A stretch of 49,661 nucleotides of DNA from Chloroflexota bacterium (GCA_026710655.1 JAPOQN010000050.1:1-49661); one strand, 5' to 3'. Numbered from the stretch's first letter, positions 34,907 to 42,667 are shown. The notes: generated by a model not told the origin, from the letters alone. A program made the numbers and translations.

Positions 34907-35899
34907 ATGAGCTACTCCGGACTTGTACTGCACGGCGACCACGTGCCCGATCACGTCGAGCAGGCGCAAGAGGGCGAGCGCCAGGGCTTCAGCGGCGGCT
35001 GGGTGACAGAAGTGAATGCACCGGACGCGATCACGGTGCTGGCGGCGGTGGCGGCGAGCACGGAGCGTTTCGGGCTGGGCACGGGCATCGTCCCCATCGG
35101 GCTGCGCGACCCCTACCTGGCGGCGATGTCGTTCTGGTCGCTGCAGGACCTGAGCGGGGGACGCGTCTCGGGGGCGGGGTTCGGCGTGAGCACACCGGTG
35201 ATCGTGACGAACTGGCACGGGATGCCGTGGGACCGCCCGGTCACACGGATGCGGGAGTACGTCGACGTGTTCCGGCGGCTGACGGCAGGGGAGCGGCTGC
35301 GGCACGAGGGGCTGTACCAGACGCGGGCGCCGGCGATGGACCCGGCAGAGCCGGCGATTCCCGTCTACATCGGGGCGCTGGGCGAGAAGATGCTGGAGAC
35401 GGCGGGAGAGATCGCGGACGGGGTGATCCTGAACTACCCGACGGCGACCGTGATCGAGCGCTCGGTGGCGGCCATCGAACGGGGCATCGCGAAGGCGGGG
35501 CGGAAGCGGGAGGAGGTGCGCATCGTCGCGTTCCTGCGGACGGTGATCGACGAGTCGTACGAGCAGGCCTCGGCGCCAATCAAGGACGAGCTGCTGGCGT
35601 ACCTGATGGCGCCCGTGTACCGGAAGGTGTTCATCGAGGACGGGTTCGAGGAGGACTGCGAGGTGTTCGAGCGGCGCTGGCTGGCGCGAGAGCGGACGGA
35701 GGCGATCGAGGGCATCTCGGAGGCGTTCGTGCGGGCGCACGCGGTCGTGGGGCGGAGTGGCGAGGAGTGCCGGGACATCGCGGCGGGGTTGATGGCGGCG
35801 GGGCTCGACGAGGCGTTCCTGTACCCGATCGCGCCGGGCGGGGTAGCGAGCGAGCAGGAAGCGCTCCTGGAGACGATCCGGGCACTGGCTCCGCGCTAG
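34907..35899 (+). CDS. LLM class flavin-dependent (F420/FMN) oxidoreductase
   Basis: 330-residue luciferase-like TIM-barrel oxidoreductase. Family marks are the GLGTGIVPIGLRDPYLAAMSFWSLQDLSGGR core (about 62-92), where the Gly-rich loop and SGGR motif bind the flavin, GAGFGVSTPV following, and IYIGALGEKMLE (about 151-161). The pattern resembles F420-dependent N5,N10-methylene-H4MPT-reductase-like proteins, but cofactor preference (F420 or FMN) is uncertain. GGGGGAAGG 5 nt before ATG 34907 is a strong ribosome site. Its 3' end overlaps the convergent hypothetical gene by 4 bp. Confidence 0.88.
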   Translation: MSYSGLVLHGDHVPDHVEQAQEGERQGFSGGWVTEVNAPDAITVLAAVAASTERFGLGTGIVPIGLRDPYLAAMSFWSLQDLSGGRVSGAGFGVSTPVIVTNWHGMPWDRPVTRMREYVDVFRRLTAGERLRHEGLYQTRAPAMDPAEPAIPVYIGALGEKMLETAGEIADGVILNYPTATVIERSVAAIERGIAKAGRKREEVRIVAFLRTVIDESYEQASAPIKDELLAYLMAPVYRKVFIEDGFEEDCEVFERRWLARERTEAIEGISEAFVRAHAVVGRSGEECRDIAAGLMAAGLDEAFLYPIAPGGVASEQEALLETIRALAPR

Positions 35900-36483
35900 G
35901 CGGGGGGCGGCGTGCCCGTGCAGGCGCGCCAGGCGGATTCGAGGAGGGCGCGCGCATAGGGCGCTCCGGGGCAGTGAGCGACGACGGCACGACCCTCGAA
36001 GGGGCCGTAGTGGCGCGTGAAGAGGTCGCCGAAGCCTTCGGTACCCGCGACGGCATCGCGCCAGGCATCGAGCTCGCCGGGCGCGGGCTCGAAGGGCTCG
36101 CCGGCGACGGGGTCGCTCCAGAGCACGGCGTGCATGACGGCCGCGACCGACTCGATGCCGGTGGTCACGAGCTCCGCGTCTTCGGCGGTGAGGCCACGGG
36201 CGGCGGCGCGCTCGCGGACGAGGTCGCAGGCGGCGGCGCGCCAGCCTTCGACGCGGGATTCGCGAGGCAACCGGCGGGCGCGGGCGGCAGTGGCGGCGGC
36301 GAGGGGGTCGGGGTCGACGAGGAGTTCGAGGCGCTCGATGGTCTCGCCGACACGGGCGATGAAGCCGGGCGGAAACTTCGAGAGGAGCAGCCGGTCTTCG
36401 TCCTCGCGGGCGAGGCGGCGGTGATCGGCGATGCCGTGCTCGCTCGCGAGCCAGTGGCGGAGGCGGTCTTCGGTCGTGGTCAC
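35896..36483 (-). CDS. Hypothetical protein downstream of pncA-like gene
   Basis: 195 residues, predicted soluble and mostly helical with many charged residues. I recognise no domain. One conserved-looking segment is GRAVVAHCPGAPYARALLESAW near the C-terminus, with a single Cys. It is coupled by 4-bp overlap to the nicotinamidase-like gene upstream, which argues that it is a true gene with a related role. Codon use is like its neighbours. Confidence 0.7.
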   Translation of the reverse strand: MTTTEDRLRHWLASEHGIADHRRLAREDEDRLLLSKFPPGFIARVGETIERLELLVDPDPLAAATAARARRLPRESRVEGWRAAACDLVRERAAARGLTAEDAELVTTGIESVAAVMHAVLWSDPVAGEPFEPAPGELDAWRDAVAGTEGFGDLFTRHYGPFEGRAVVAHCPGAPYARALLESAWRACTGTPPPA

Positions 36484-37076
36484 GGGATGGCTCGGGCGGA
36501 GCGCACACCGGCGCGGCGCATCGCCTCGAAGGCGCGGGCGCCGTCGCCGGGTTGGAGGTCGACGGCGCGGACGGCGTCGATGAGGACGAAGGTGGCGAAG
36601 CCGCGCTGGACGGCGTCGAGGGCGGTGGCGCGCACGCAGTAGTCGGTGGCGAGGCCGGCAACGGCGACCGTGGTGACGCCGCGGTCACGCAACAGCGATT
36701 CGAGGAGCGTGTCGCTGGGGTGGCCGCTGGCGGGGTCGCGGACGGTGAAGCCGGAGTAGCCGTCCTCGCCACCGGTTCCCTTGCGGACGACCTCGCCGGA
36801 AACGCGGAGCTGGGGGTGGAAGGCGGCGCCCCACGTGTCCTGCACGCAATGGACGGGCCAGATGCCCCCGTCCCTGGCGAAGTGGGGCGTTTCGGGCGGG
36901 TGCCAGTCCTGCGTGTAGAGGACGCCGGCGCCTGCGGCTTCGGCGGCGGCGATGGCGGCGTTGACCGTGGGGACGACCTCATCACCGCCGGAGACGGAGA
37001 GGCCGCCGGCGGGGTCGGCGAAGTCGTTCTGCACGTCGACGACGAGGAGGGCGGTGCGTTCGTCCCAGCGGATCAT
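36480..37076 (-). CDS. pncA: Isochorismatase-family hydrolase, nicotinamidase-like
   Basis: 198 residues. The nicotinamidase catalytic triad is present: Asp14 (VVDVQNDF), Lys99 (VVRKGTGG) and Cys147 (GLATDYCVRATALDA). The metal site is Asp57, His59 and His65 (QDWHPPETPH). It would convert nicotinamide to nicotinate for NAD salvage. Start ATG 37076 has AAGGTGG 8 nt upstream and aligns with the family; the open frame continuing to 37652 is not coding. Divergent from the methyltransferase gene. Confidence 0.9.
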   Translation of the reverse strand: MIRWDERTALLVVDVQNDFADPAGGLSVSGGDEVVPTVNAAIAAAEAAGAGVLYTQDWHPPETPHFARDGGIWPVHCVQDTWGAAFHPQLRVSGEVVRKGTGGEDGYSGFTVRDPASGHPSDTLLESLLRDRGVTTVAVAGLATDYCVRATALDAVQRGFATFVLIDAVRAVDLQPGDGARAFEAMRRAGVRSARAIP

Positions 37077-37146
37077 GGTGTCGCCACCTTGGGGAGGCGC
37101 GGAGGGGGCGTCAAGCGGCGCGCCCGACGGTTCGGGCGGGCGCTGG

Positions 37147-37152
37147 TAGGCT
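37147..37152 (+). promoter_or_regulatory. Candidate -10 box for the methyltransferase gene, leaderless
   Basis: TAGGCT with 7 nt between it and ATG 37160; no ribosome site. Confidence 0.55.
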
Positions 37153-37159
37153 CGCGCGC

Positions 37160-37951
37160 ATGGCCGACACCTGGCAGCCGGAGCAGTACGCGCGCTTCCG
37201 CGCCGAACGGGAGCAGCCGTTCCACGACCTGCTGGCGCTGGTGGAGCCGGTTCCCGGCGGGCGCGTGGTGGACCTGGGATGCGGAACCGGGGTGCTGACG
37301 CGAGTGCTGCACGAGCACACCGGGGCGGCGGAGACGGTGGGGTTCGACCGTTCGGAGGCGATGCTGGCGACGAGCGCGCAGCACGCGGGGGGTGGGGTGC
37401 GCTTCGAGCAGGGCGACATCGCGGCGTTCGCGGGGCGGGGGCTCGACGTTGTGTTCTCGAACGCGGCGCTGCAGTGGGTCGACGACCACCCGGCGCTATT
37501 CCCACGGCTGGCGGCGACGCTCGGGGTGGGTGGGCAGCTGGCCGTGCAGATGCCGATGAACCACGACCATCCGTCGCACACGGTGGCGCACGAGGTGGCG
37601 AGGGAGCCCCGTCACGCGCGGGCGCTCGGCGGCTACGTTCGCGGATACCCAATGGGAGAGCCGGAGTGGTATGCGGAGCTGCTCGCGCGGCTGGGGTTCG
37701 AGGAGCAGCACGTGCGGCTACAGGTATACCTGCACCGGCTGGCGGGACGGGAGGAGGTGGTGGAGTGGGTGAAGGGGTCGCTGCTGACGGACTACCGCAA
37801 CCGGCTGGAGGTCGAGGAGTACGAGGCCTACCTCGCGGACTACCGGGAGCGGCTCCTGGCGGAGCTCCCGGACGAACGTCCCTTCCTGTACCCGTTCAAG
37901 CGCATCCTGCTGTGGGGGAGGATGGGCGCGGGGACGGGGACCAACACGTAG
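37160..37951 (+). CDS. Class I SAM methyltransferase, trans-aconitate 2-methyltransferase-like
   Basis: 263 residues. The SAM-binding motif I is VVDLGCGTGVLTRVL (about 36-50), motif II has the acidic GFDRSEAML, and FSNAALQWVDDHPALF (about 100-115) is the hallmark of the Tam family (trans-aconitate methyltransferase). The C-terminal half, with MGEPEWYAELLARLGF and EVVEWVKGSLLTDY, also matches Tam. It likely detoxifies trans-aconitate or a similar acid. Leaderless start. The TAG stop forms part of the -10 box of the next gene. Confidence 0.85.
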   Translation: MADTWQPEQYARFRAEREQPFHDLLALVEPVPGGRVVDLGCGTGVLTRVLHEHTGAAETVGFDRSEAMLATSAQHAGGGVRFEQGDIAAFAGRGLDVVFSNAALQWVDDHPALFPRLAATLGVGGQLAVQMPMNHDHPSHTVAHEVAREPRHARALGGYVRGYPMGEPEWYAELLARLGFEEQHVRLQVYLHRLAGREEVVEWVKGSLLTDYRNRLEVEEYEAYLADYRERLLAELPDERPFLYPFKRILLWGRMGAGTGTNT

Positions 37952-37954
37952 GCT
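37949..37954 (+). promoter_or_regulatory. Candidate -10 box for the dienelactone-hydrolase-like gene, leaderless
   Basis: TAGGCT with 6 nt between it and ATG 37961. The first three bases are the stop codon of the upstream methyltransferase gene. Confidence 0.5.
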
Positions 37955-37960
37955 CGCGGG

Positions 37961-38668
37961 ATGGCGGAGTTCGAGGCGAGCGAGCGCGAGAACGGGGGCC
38001 TGCGGGAGGTGAGCTTCCGGCTGGGGGAGGCGCCGGGGCTGCTGTGGCTTCCGGACGGGATAGAGGGGCCGTTTCCGCTGGTGCTGATCCAGCACCCGGG
38101 GATGAGCCGCAAGGAGGATCCGATCGTGTCGGGACCGGCGCGCGCGTGGGCGACGACGCATCGCTGGGCCTGCCTAGGGCTCGATGCTCCGGGTCACGGC
38201 GAGCGGGCGGTGGCGGACCCGTTCGCTGCGATGCGCGACCCCGAGCAGGCGGCGGCGATGGCAGCGCAGTTCGCGGGTGAGGTGGCGGCGGCAATCGACG
38301 CGCTGGCGGAGCGGTATCCGGTTGATACGGGTCGGCTGGGGTACTACGGCTACTCGCTGGGGGCGATGCTGGGGGTGCCGGCGGTGGCGGGGGATGGACG
38401 CTTCCGGGCGGCGGTGTTCGCGGCGGCGGGGACGGGGTCGCTGAGCGGTCCCGCCGAGGGGGAGGGGAGCCACCTGGCGGGGCTGGCGGAGGTGGTGGTG
38501 CGGGTCATCGCGAAGGAGCGGGATGAGGTGGTGTCGCCCGACGCAACGATGGAGCTGTACGCGGGCATCCCGGGCGACAAGGACCTGGTGACGCTGCCGG
38601 GCGGGCACTTCGCCATCGGGGACGACGTGGTGGGGGCGGCGGAGGAGTGGCTGGTCGCGAACGTGTAG
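37961..38668 (+). CDS. Alpha/beta hydrolase, dienelactone-hydrolase-like
   Basis: 235 residues. The oxyanion strand is LVLIQHPGMSRKED (about 40-53), the nucleophile elbow is G-Tyr-Ser-Leu-Gly-Ala near residue 128, the acid is the Asp of DEVVSPD near 187, and the His is in GGHFAIGDD near 213. The pattern is close to dienelactone-hydrolase/acetyl-esterase-type proteins; a Ser replaces the Cys of true DLH. The start codon is 6 nt from a -10 box. Convergent, 6 bp apart, with the PNPOx-like gene. Confidence 0.85.
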   Translation: MAEFEASERENGGLREVSFRLGEAPGLLWLPDGIEGPFPLVLIQHPGMSRKEDPIVSGPARAWATTHRWACLGLDAPGHGERAVADPFAAMRDPEQAAAMAAQFAGEVAAAIDALAERYPVDTGRLGYYGYSLGAMLGVPAVAGDGRFRAAVFAAAGTGSLSGPAEGEGSHLAGLAEVVVRVIAKERDEVVSPDATMELYAGIPGDKDLVTLPGGHFAIGDDVVGAAEEWLVANV

Positions 38669-38674
38669 GCAGCG

Positions 38675-39139
38675 CTAGCGCTGGAGCTGGCCCAGCTTGA
38701 AGTTGTCCCAGGTGACCATGCGGTCGGGTTCGAGCACGACCCAGCGACGGGTGCGTCCGGCGGCAGTGGCGCCGTGGCGTCCATCGGGCTGGCCGTACTT
38801 GGCGCCCATCTGGAGGCGGGCCTCCTCAAGGTGGGGGTCGGCGTTCTCGGCGTCAGCGTCCTCAAGGACGGTGGCGCGGCCCTGGAGCATGATGCCCTGG
38901 AGCTCGGGATAGCGTTCATTCAGGTCGACGAGGACGGTGGCGGCGGGGTTGCGTCGCAGGTTGGCGACCTTCTGGCCGCGGCAGGCGGTGTAGACCTTGC
39001 CTCCCGCCCAGCCGAACCAGAGGGGAGTGAGGTTGATGCGGTCCCCCGGTCCAACGGTGGCGATTCGCATGTTCCAGGTGGTGGACATGATGTCGTCGAT
39101 CTGTTCGGGGGTAAGGGCGAGCTCTTTGGGGATGGGCAC
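38675..39139 (-). CDS. Pyridoxamine-5'-phosphate oxidase-like (F420/FMN split-barrel) protein
   Basis: 154 residues of the split-barrel flavin/F420-binding fold. Visible features are RIATVGPGDRINLTPLWFGW (about 25-44), YTACRGQKVANLRRNPAATVLVD (about 50-72) and GIMLQGRATVLED (about 82-94), all standard blocks of this family. Start is GTG 39139, preceded by GGAGG at 7 nt; the open frame to 39514 runs through the tRNA-Gly gene and is not coding. Substrate and cofactor are not decided by sequence. Confidence 0.85.
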   Translation of the reverse strand: MPIPKELALTPEQIDDIMSTTWNMRIATVGPGDRINLTPLWFGWAGGKVYTACRGQKVANLRRNPAATVLVDLNERYPELQGIMLQGRATVLEDADAENADPHLEEARLQMGAKYGQPDGRHGATAAGRTRRWVVLEPDRMVTWDNFKLGQLQR

Positions 39140-39170
39140 AGGCGGCCTCCGGTGGAAGTGCGGGCAATGA

Positions 39171-39176
39171 TAGGAT
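39171..39176 (+). promoter_or_regulatory. Candidate -10 box for tRNA-Gly
   Basis: TAGGAT 13 nt before the mature tRNA 5' end, implying a leader of only a few nucleotides. Confidence 0.5.
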
Positions 39177-39189
39177 GCTGGCGGCGCGG

Positions 39190-39263
39190 GCGGGCGTGGT
39201 TCAATGGCAGAATGCGACCTTCCCAAGGTTGAGACGAGGGTTCGATTCCCTTCGCCCGCTCCA
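39190..39263 (+). tRNA. tRNA-Gly (anticodon CCC)
   Basis: Full cloverleaf: 7-bp acceptor GCGGGCG/CGCCCGC, a D arm with GGTTCAATGGCAG, anticodon arm CGACC-TTCCCAA-GGTTG with CCC in the loop, T arm GAGGG-TTCGATT-CCCTT, discriminator T, and an encoded CCA (39261-39263). It decodes GGG, a frequent Gly codon here. Confidence 0.95.
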
Positions 39264-39342
39264 TCCGAGGAGAGCGCGCCTCCAGGTATCTGCGCTCGAC
39301 TGCTTGCGCGCTCGCGATGCCGCGCGGAGTGGTGAGGAGAGC

Positions 39343-39383
39343 GGCGGCGGAGCCGCCTGAGTGGAGCGCCGCCTGCGGGCGGC
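39343..39383. repeat. Two GC-rich hairpins after tRNA-Gly
   Basis: The 166-bp gap between the tRNA and the PIN toxin gene contains GGCGGC-GGA-GCCGCC (39343-39357) and GCCGCC-TGCG-GGCGGC (39368-39383). Each is followed by a TGAGTGGAG/TGAGTGAGG variant. There is no T-run. It may terminate the tRNA transcript or be a decayed small repeat. Nothing else is apparent in the gap. Confidence 0.5.
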
Positions 39384-39429
39384 TGAGTGAGGTGGACTCG
39401 GCTACAGGTAGCTGAGTAGGGGGAGGTAG

Positions 39430-39840
39430 TTAGCCCGACTCGGTGATGAGTTCGAGGCCGTCTATCCCCGTGAAGTCCCCGACGTTGTGAGTCACGATGG
39501 GGCACTGCGCCCATAGGGCCGTGGCTGCAATCCAGGCATCAGCCGTCTCTATCTCGCGACCCGCCCTCCGGCGAGCAGCACGTAGCCTCGCGAAGTGCTC
39601 CACCATCCCCATGTCGAACGGGACAATCACGTACCTCTGCGTCTCGGCCCGGAGTCGGGCGATGCGACTCTCTCCCCAATTGCGCTGGTAGGCGCCCTGC
39701 AGCGCCTCCGCAACGGTCTGGAAAGAGAGGGCGGCAACGCGGCCCTCAATGAACGGCCTGTATCGGTCGGCTCGAGGATCCTCGGTAAAGATGAAGGAGA
39801 AGACGTCGGTGTCGACAACGACGCGGGCGGAGGGTGGCAG
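39430..39840 (-). CDS. vapC: PIN-domain toxin (VapC-like) with probable CTG start
   Basis: Complete PIN nuclease of 136 residues when read from CTG 39840: VVVDTDVFSF gives the first Asp pair (Asp10, Asp12), TVAEALQGA the conserved Glu, TADAWIAATAL the third Asp and NVGDF the fourth, so all active-site acids remain. No ATG, GTG or TTG exists in frame before the first catalytic Asp; the first (GTG 39630) would delete half the domain. CTG 39840 lies 2 nt after the stop of the upstream partner gene, which fits coupled initiation. VapC-type toxins cleave tRNA or rRNA. Base composition is less GC-rich than surrounding genes, suggesting transfer. Confidence 0.75.
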   Translation of the reverse strand: MPPSARVVVDTDVFSFIFTEDPRADRYRPFIEGRVAALSFQTVAEALQGAYQRNWGESRIARLRAETQRYVIVPFDMGMVEHFARLRAARRRAGREIETADAWIAATALWAQCPIVTHNVGDFTGIDGLELITESG

Positions 39841-39842
39841 GG

Positions 39843-40064
39843 CTAGCGCCTCATCTCTTCGCCAAAGATGGCACTCAGGAAGTCGTCGACATCGAACTTG
39901 TCTTCCTCGTCACAGGGCTCAGGCCAGACGAACGGACCTGCACCCTGCTGCTCGACCAACTGGTCGAAGGTGGTCGAGCTCTGAAACCAGCCGGGCCAAG
40001 TGCGAGCATCGCCGTTATCGGCGTCTGCCTCTGCGTTGCGGGCTTTCTTCTCTTCGGTGGTCAC
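39843..40064 (-). CDS. Probable antitoxin partner of the PIN toxin
   Basis: About 73 residues from GTG 40064 (MTTEEKKARNAEAD); the frame remains open to an ATG at 40136, giving 97 residues. The protein is strongly acidic with an acidic, hydrophobic C-terminus (DDFLSAIFGEEM), as expected for a segment that plugs the PIN active site. I recognise no DNA-binding domain family. It is placed directly upstream of and in step with the toxin, 2 nt from its start. GTG 40064 is preferred because a TATTGT -10 box lies 14 nt upstream with GGTGGAAG between. Confidence 0.6.
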   Translation of the reverse strand: MTTEEKKARNAEADADNGDARTWPGWFQSSTTFDQLVEQQGAGPFVWPEPCDEEDKFDVDDFLSAIFGEEMRR

Positions 40065-40078
40065 GATGCTTCCACCCG

Positions 40079-40084
40079 ACAATA
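40079..40084 (-). promoter_or_regulatory. Candidate -10 box for the PIN toxin module
   Basis: Minus-strand TATTGT, 14 nt before the GTG at 40064. If it is the promoter, the ATG at 40136 cannot be the start. Confidence 0.4.
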
Positions 40085-40160
40085 GCACACCCGGATCCGC
40101 TGCGGGGCGGACGGCGGCGTGAGGGGAGGCGATCATCGAGATCGACGCGGGAGGGATCCG

Positions 40161-41600
40161 CTAGTCCAGGGTGTCGAGGTAGTTGGCGATGGCTTCGGCG
40201 GCGCGGCGGCCGTCGGCGAGGGCGGTGACCACGAGGTCGGCGCCATTGACGTTGTCGCCGCCGGCGAAGACGCCGCGGCGGGAGGTGCGTCCGCCTTCGT
40301 CGATGGCGATGAGGGCGCCCCAGCTGGTGCTCAGGCCGCTGGTGGTCTCGGGGACGACGGGGTCGGCGCCGTAGCCGATGGCGATGGGGATGGTGTCGGC
40401 TTCGATGACGAACTCGCTGCCCTCGATAGGGACGGGGCGGCGGCGACCGGAGTCGTCGGGCTCGCCCAGGCGCATACGGATGCACTCGACGCCCGTGGCC
40501 TTGCCGTTCTCGCCGATGATGCGGAGGGGAGCGGTGAGCATCTCGAACTGGACGCCTTCCTCGCGGGCGTTGATGCGCTCCTCGCCACGGCCGAGCATCT
40601 CGGCCTCGGTGCGACGGTAGACGCAGGTAACGGTCTCAGCGCCCATGCGGACGGCGGTGCGGACGCAATCCATGGAGGTGTCGCCGCCGCCAATCACAGC
40701 GACCTTCGTGGGCTGGGGGAGAGGCTCCTTGAGGTGGTCGGGAAGCTGGTCGGGGCGGAGGTTGCCGCGCACGAGGTAGTCGGTGGCGCGGTGGACGCCT
40801 TCGAAGTCCTCGCCCTCGATGCCGAGCTCGTTGCCGACGCCCGCGCCCGTGCCAAGGAAGACGGCGTCGTACTCGCCGTCGAGCATCTCGTCGACGGTGA
40901 TGTCCTTGCCGACGTAGGTGTTGCACCGGAACTCGATGCCGAGGGCCTCGAGGTGGGTGATGTAGTCGTCCACGATCTGCTTGCGCATCTTGAAGTTAGG
41001 GATGCCGTAGACGAGCACGCCGCCGGGCTCGGGCCAGTATTCGAAGACGGTAGAGCCGTGGCCCATCTCGGCGAGCATCTCGGCGACGGCGAGGCCGGCG
41101 GGGCCGGCGCCGATAACGGCGACCTTGCGTCCGCTGGGCGGGGCCGGGTACGGGGGCCGGGGATAGCCGCCAACCTCGCGGCGCTGGTAGTCGGTAACGA
41201 AGGCCTCGAGCTTGCCGATGGTGACGGCGGGCTCGGCGCGGCCGTCGGGGCGGATGGCGAAGCCGACGACGCAGGCGCCCTCGCAGAGGCTCTCCTGGGG
41301 GCAGAGGCGACCGCACATCTCGGGGAGGTTGCTGGTCTCGCGGAACACGTCGGCGGCGCCGATGATGTCGCCTTCTTCGACGAGGGCGAAGGCGCCGGGA
41401 ATGTCGTTACTGACGGGGCAGGCTTCCTGGCAGGGCGCCGAGGGGCACTGGATGCAGCGCTGCGCCTCGATCTTGGCGGAGTTGAGATCGAAGCCCAGGT
41501 AGGTCTCGTCCCAGTTGCGGACGCGTTCCTCTGCGTCCTGCTTGGGGACCTTCTGGACGCCTATGTCGAGGCGGCGGTGAACGATGTGTGTCTCTGGCAT
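40161..41600 (-). CDS. gltD: Glutamate synthase small subunit-like NAD(P)H oxidoreductase
   Basis: 479 residues, the size of GltD (beta subunit). The N-terminus holds two [4Fe-4S] ligand sets, CIQCPSAPCQEAC (about 49-61) and CGRLCPQESLCEGAC (about 97-111). FAD binding is at VAVIGAGPAGLAVAEML near 163 and NADPH binding at KVAVIGGGDTSMDC near 287. The C-terminal GVFAGGDNVNGADLVVTA closes the FAD site. GltD transfers electrons from NADPH to GltB. No gltB is in the window, so the partner may be encoded elsewhere or the protein may serve another reductase of this family. ATG 41600 lacks a ribosome site and follows a 5' hairpin. Confidence 0.9.
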   Translation of the reverse strand: MPETHIVHRRLDIGVQKVPKQDAEERVRNWDETYLGFDLNSAKIEAQRCIQCPSAPCQEACPVSNDIPGAFALVEEGDIIGAADVFRETSNLPEMCGRLCPQESLCEGACVVGFAIRPDGRAEPAVTIGKLEAFVTDYQRREVGGYPRPPYPAPPSGRKVAVIGAGPAGLAVAEMLAEMGHGSTVFEYWPEPGGVLVYGIPNFKMRKQIVDDYITHLEALGIEFRCNTYVGKDITVDEMLDGEYDAVFLGTGAGVGNELGIEGEDFEGVHRATDYLVRGNLRPDQLPDHLKEPLPQPTKVAVIGGGDTSMDCVRTAVRMGAETVTCVYRRTEAEMLGRGEERINAREEGVQFEMLTAPLRIIGENGKATGVECIRMRLGEPDDSGRRRPVPIEGSEFVIEADTIPIAIGYGADPVVPETTSGLSTSWGALIAIDEGGRTSRRGVFAGGDNVNGADLVVTALADGRRAAEAIANYLDTLD

Positions 41601-41612
41601 CGCTGATCACAA

Positions 41613-41630
41613 AGCCGCCCGTTGGCGGCT
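41613..41630 (-). other. 5' leader hairpin of gltD
   Basis: Stem AGCCGCC/GGCGGCT (7 bp) with a 4-nt loop, lying between the -10 box and the gltD ATG, so it would be at the very 5' end of the mRNA. It could also serve as a weak terminator of the upstream MBL gene (tail TTGTG). Confidence 0.5.
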
Positions 41631-41635
41631 CGACG

Positions 41636-41641
41636 ATCTTA
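41636..41641 (-). promoter_or_regulatory. Candidate -10 box for gltD
   Basis: Minus-strand TAAGAT, 35 nt upstream of the gltD ATG; the leader between holds the hairpin. Confidence 0.45.
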
Positions 41642-41692
41642 CCGCTTTACCTTCAACGTTGGGGAGGGCGCACCGAACGGCACCGGAACCGG

Positions 41693-42667
41693 TCAGCTCA
41701 GCTCGTAGCGCGGGGGGTCGATCCACTGCTCGCTGGGCGGGTTTTCCTGGGCGCGAACCTCGGCCCGGCGGGCGGCGGCCTCGAGGCGGCGGGCGCGCTT
41801 GATGATGCGGTCGCGCTCCCGCTGGCGGGCCTCCTCGCGGGTGCGCTTACGGGCGGTCGCGCGGCGGGGCTTTCCGGGGGAGGCGAGGACGCGTCCCTCG
41901 GCCTCGAGCTGGGCGAGGTGGGTGCGGACGTTGCCGTCGGCGGCGCGGCGCAGGCGGGTATCGATGTCGGGGTAGATGGCGAGCATGAGGTCCCAGCTCG
42001 TCTTCGGGGCACCCTCCTGGAGGGCGTCGAGGATCTGGGTCTCGCGGGTGTTGCGGTGGTCGATGTAGGACTGGAGGCGCTCGCGGGGGTCGAGGACGAG
42101 GGGGCCGTGGCCGGGGCAGATGACCTTCAGGTTGGGGAGGTCGACCAGGCGCTGGAGGGTGGCGCGGTATGCGGCAAGGTCGCCGATGGTGGTGGTAGTC
42201 GAACCGAGCATGGTGTCGCCAGTGAAGAGGACGCCCTCTTCCTCGAGGTAGTAGCAGATGGAGTCGACGGAGTGGCCGGGGGAGGTGATGACGCGCAGGC
42301 GGACGCCGCCGTCGAGCTCGACGAGCTGGCCGTCGGCGAGCTTGCGGACGCCCTTGGCGGGGAGGCGGCCCTTGAGGAGGGGCCTTCCGTTCTCGGGGAT
42401 GGCGATCTCGGCGTCGAAGATCTCGCGGGTCCACTTGAGGTTGCCGGAGTGGTCGGCGTGGTGGTGGGTAACGGCGGCGATCGCGATCTCGGCCTTCTCG
42501 GTAGCGGCGAGGTAGCCGCGGAGCATCCAGCGGTAGCGGTCGAGGGCTTCGCCGGAGTCGATGGTGAGGACCTGGTCGCGGCCGACGAGGTAGATGTTGG
42601 TGGACACGGGCCGCATGGGGCTCTCGTCGGGGACCTGGACGGCGCGGACGCTGGGGGAAACCTGCAT
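41693..42667 (-). CDS. Metallo-beta-lactamase-fold hydrolase with winged-helix and basic tail
   Basis: 324 residues. The metal-binding motif is THHHADHSG (about 66-75), with further ligands in SPGHSVDS, LFTGDTMLG and CPGHGPLV, all present. After about residue 210 there is a LACTB2-type winged-helix region (HRNTRETQILDALQEG...NVRTHLAQLEAEGRV). It is followed by an unusual Arg/Lys-rich tail (about 267-310, predicted helical) that may bind nucleic acid. It could be a ribonuclease or thioesterase-like hydrolase. GGAGG 7 nt before ATG 42667 supports the start. Confidence 0.85.
   Translation of the reverse strand: MQVSPSVRAVQVPDESPMRPVSTNIYLVGRDQVLTIDSGEALDRYRWMLRGYLAATEKAEIAIAAVTHHHADHSGNLKWTREIFDAEIAIPENGRPLLKGRLPAKGVRKLADGQLVELDGGVRLRVITSPGHSVDSICYYLEEEGVLFTGDTMLGSTTTTIGDLAAYRATLQRLVDLPNLKVICPGHGPLVLDPRERLQSYIDHRNTRETQILDALQEGAPKTSWDLMLAIYPDIDTRLRRAADGNVRTHLAQLEAEGRVLASPGKPRRATARKRTREEARQRERDRIIKRARRLEAAARRAEVRAQENPPSEQWIDPPRYELS

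Noticed and set aside
38670..38683. 14-bp palindrome between convergent genes as a terminator
   Set aside because: Perfect palindrome without loop or T-run; too short to claim function.
39430..39630. Truncated 66-residue version of the PIN protein
   Set aside because: Begins at an internal GTG and loses half the active site; the full domain reads upstream from CTG.
39190..40136. Integrative island with tRNA-Gly as attachment site
   Set aside because: No repeat of the tRNA 3' end was found on the far side of the PIN module and there is no integrase.
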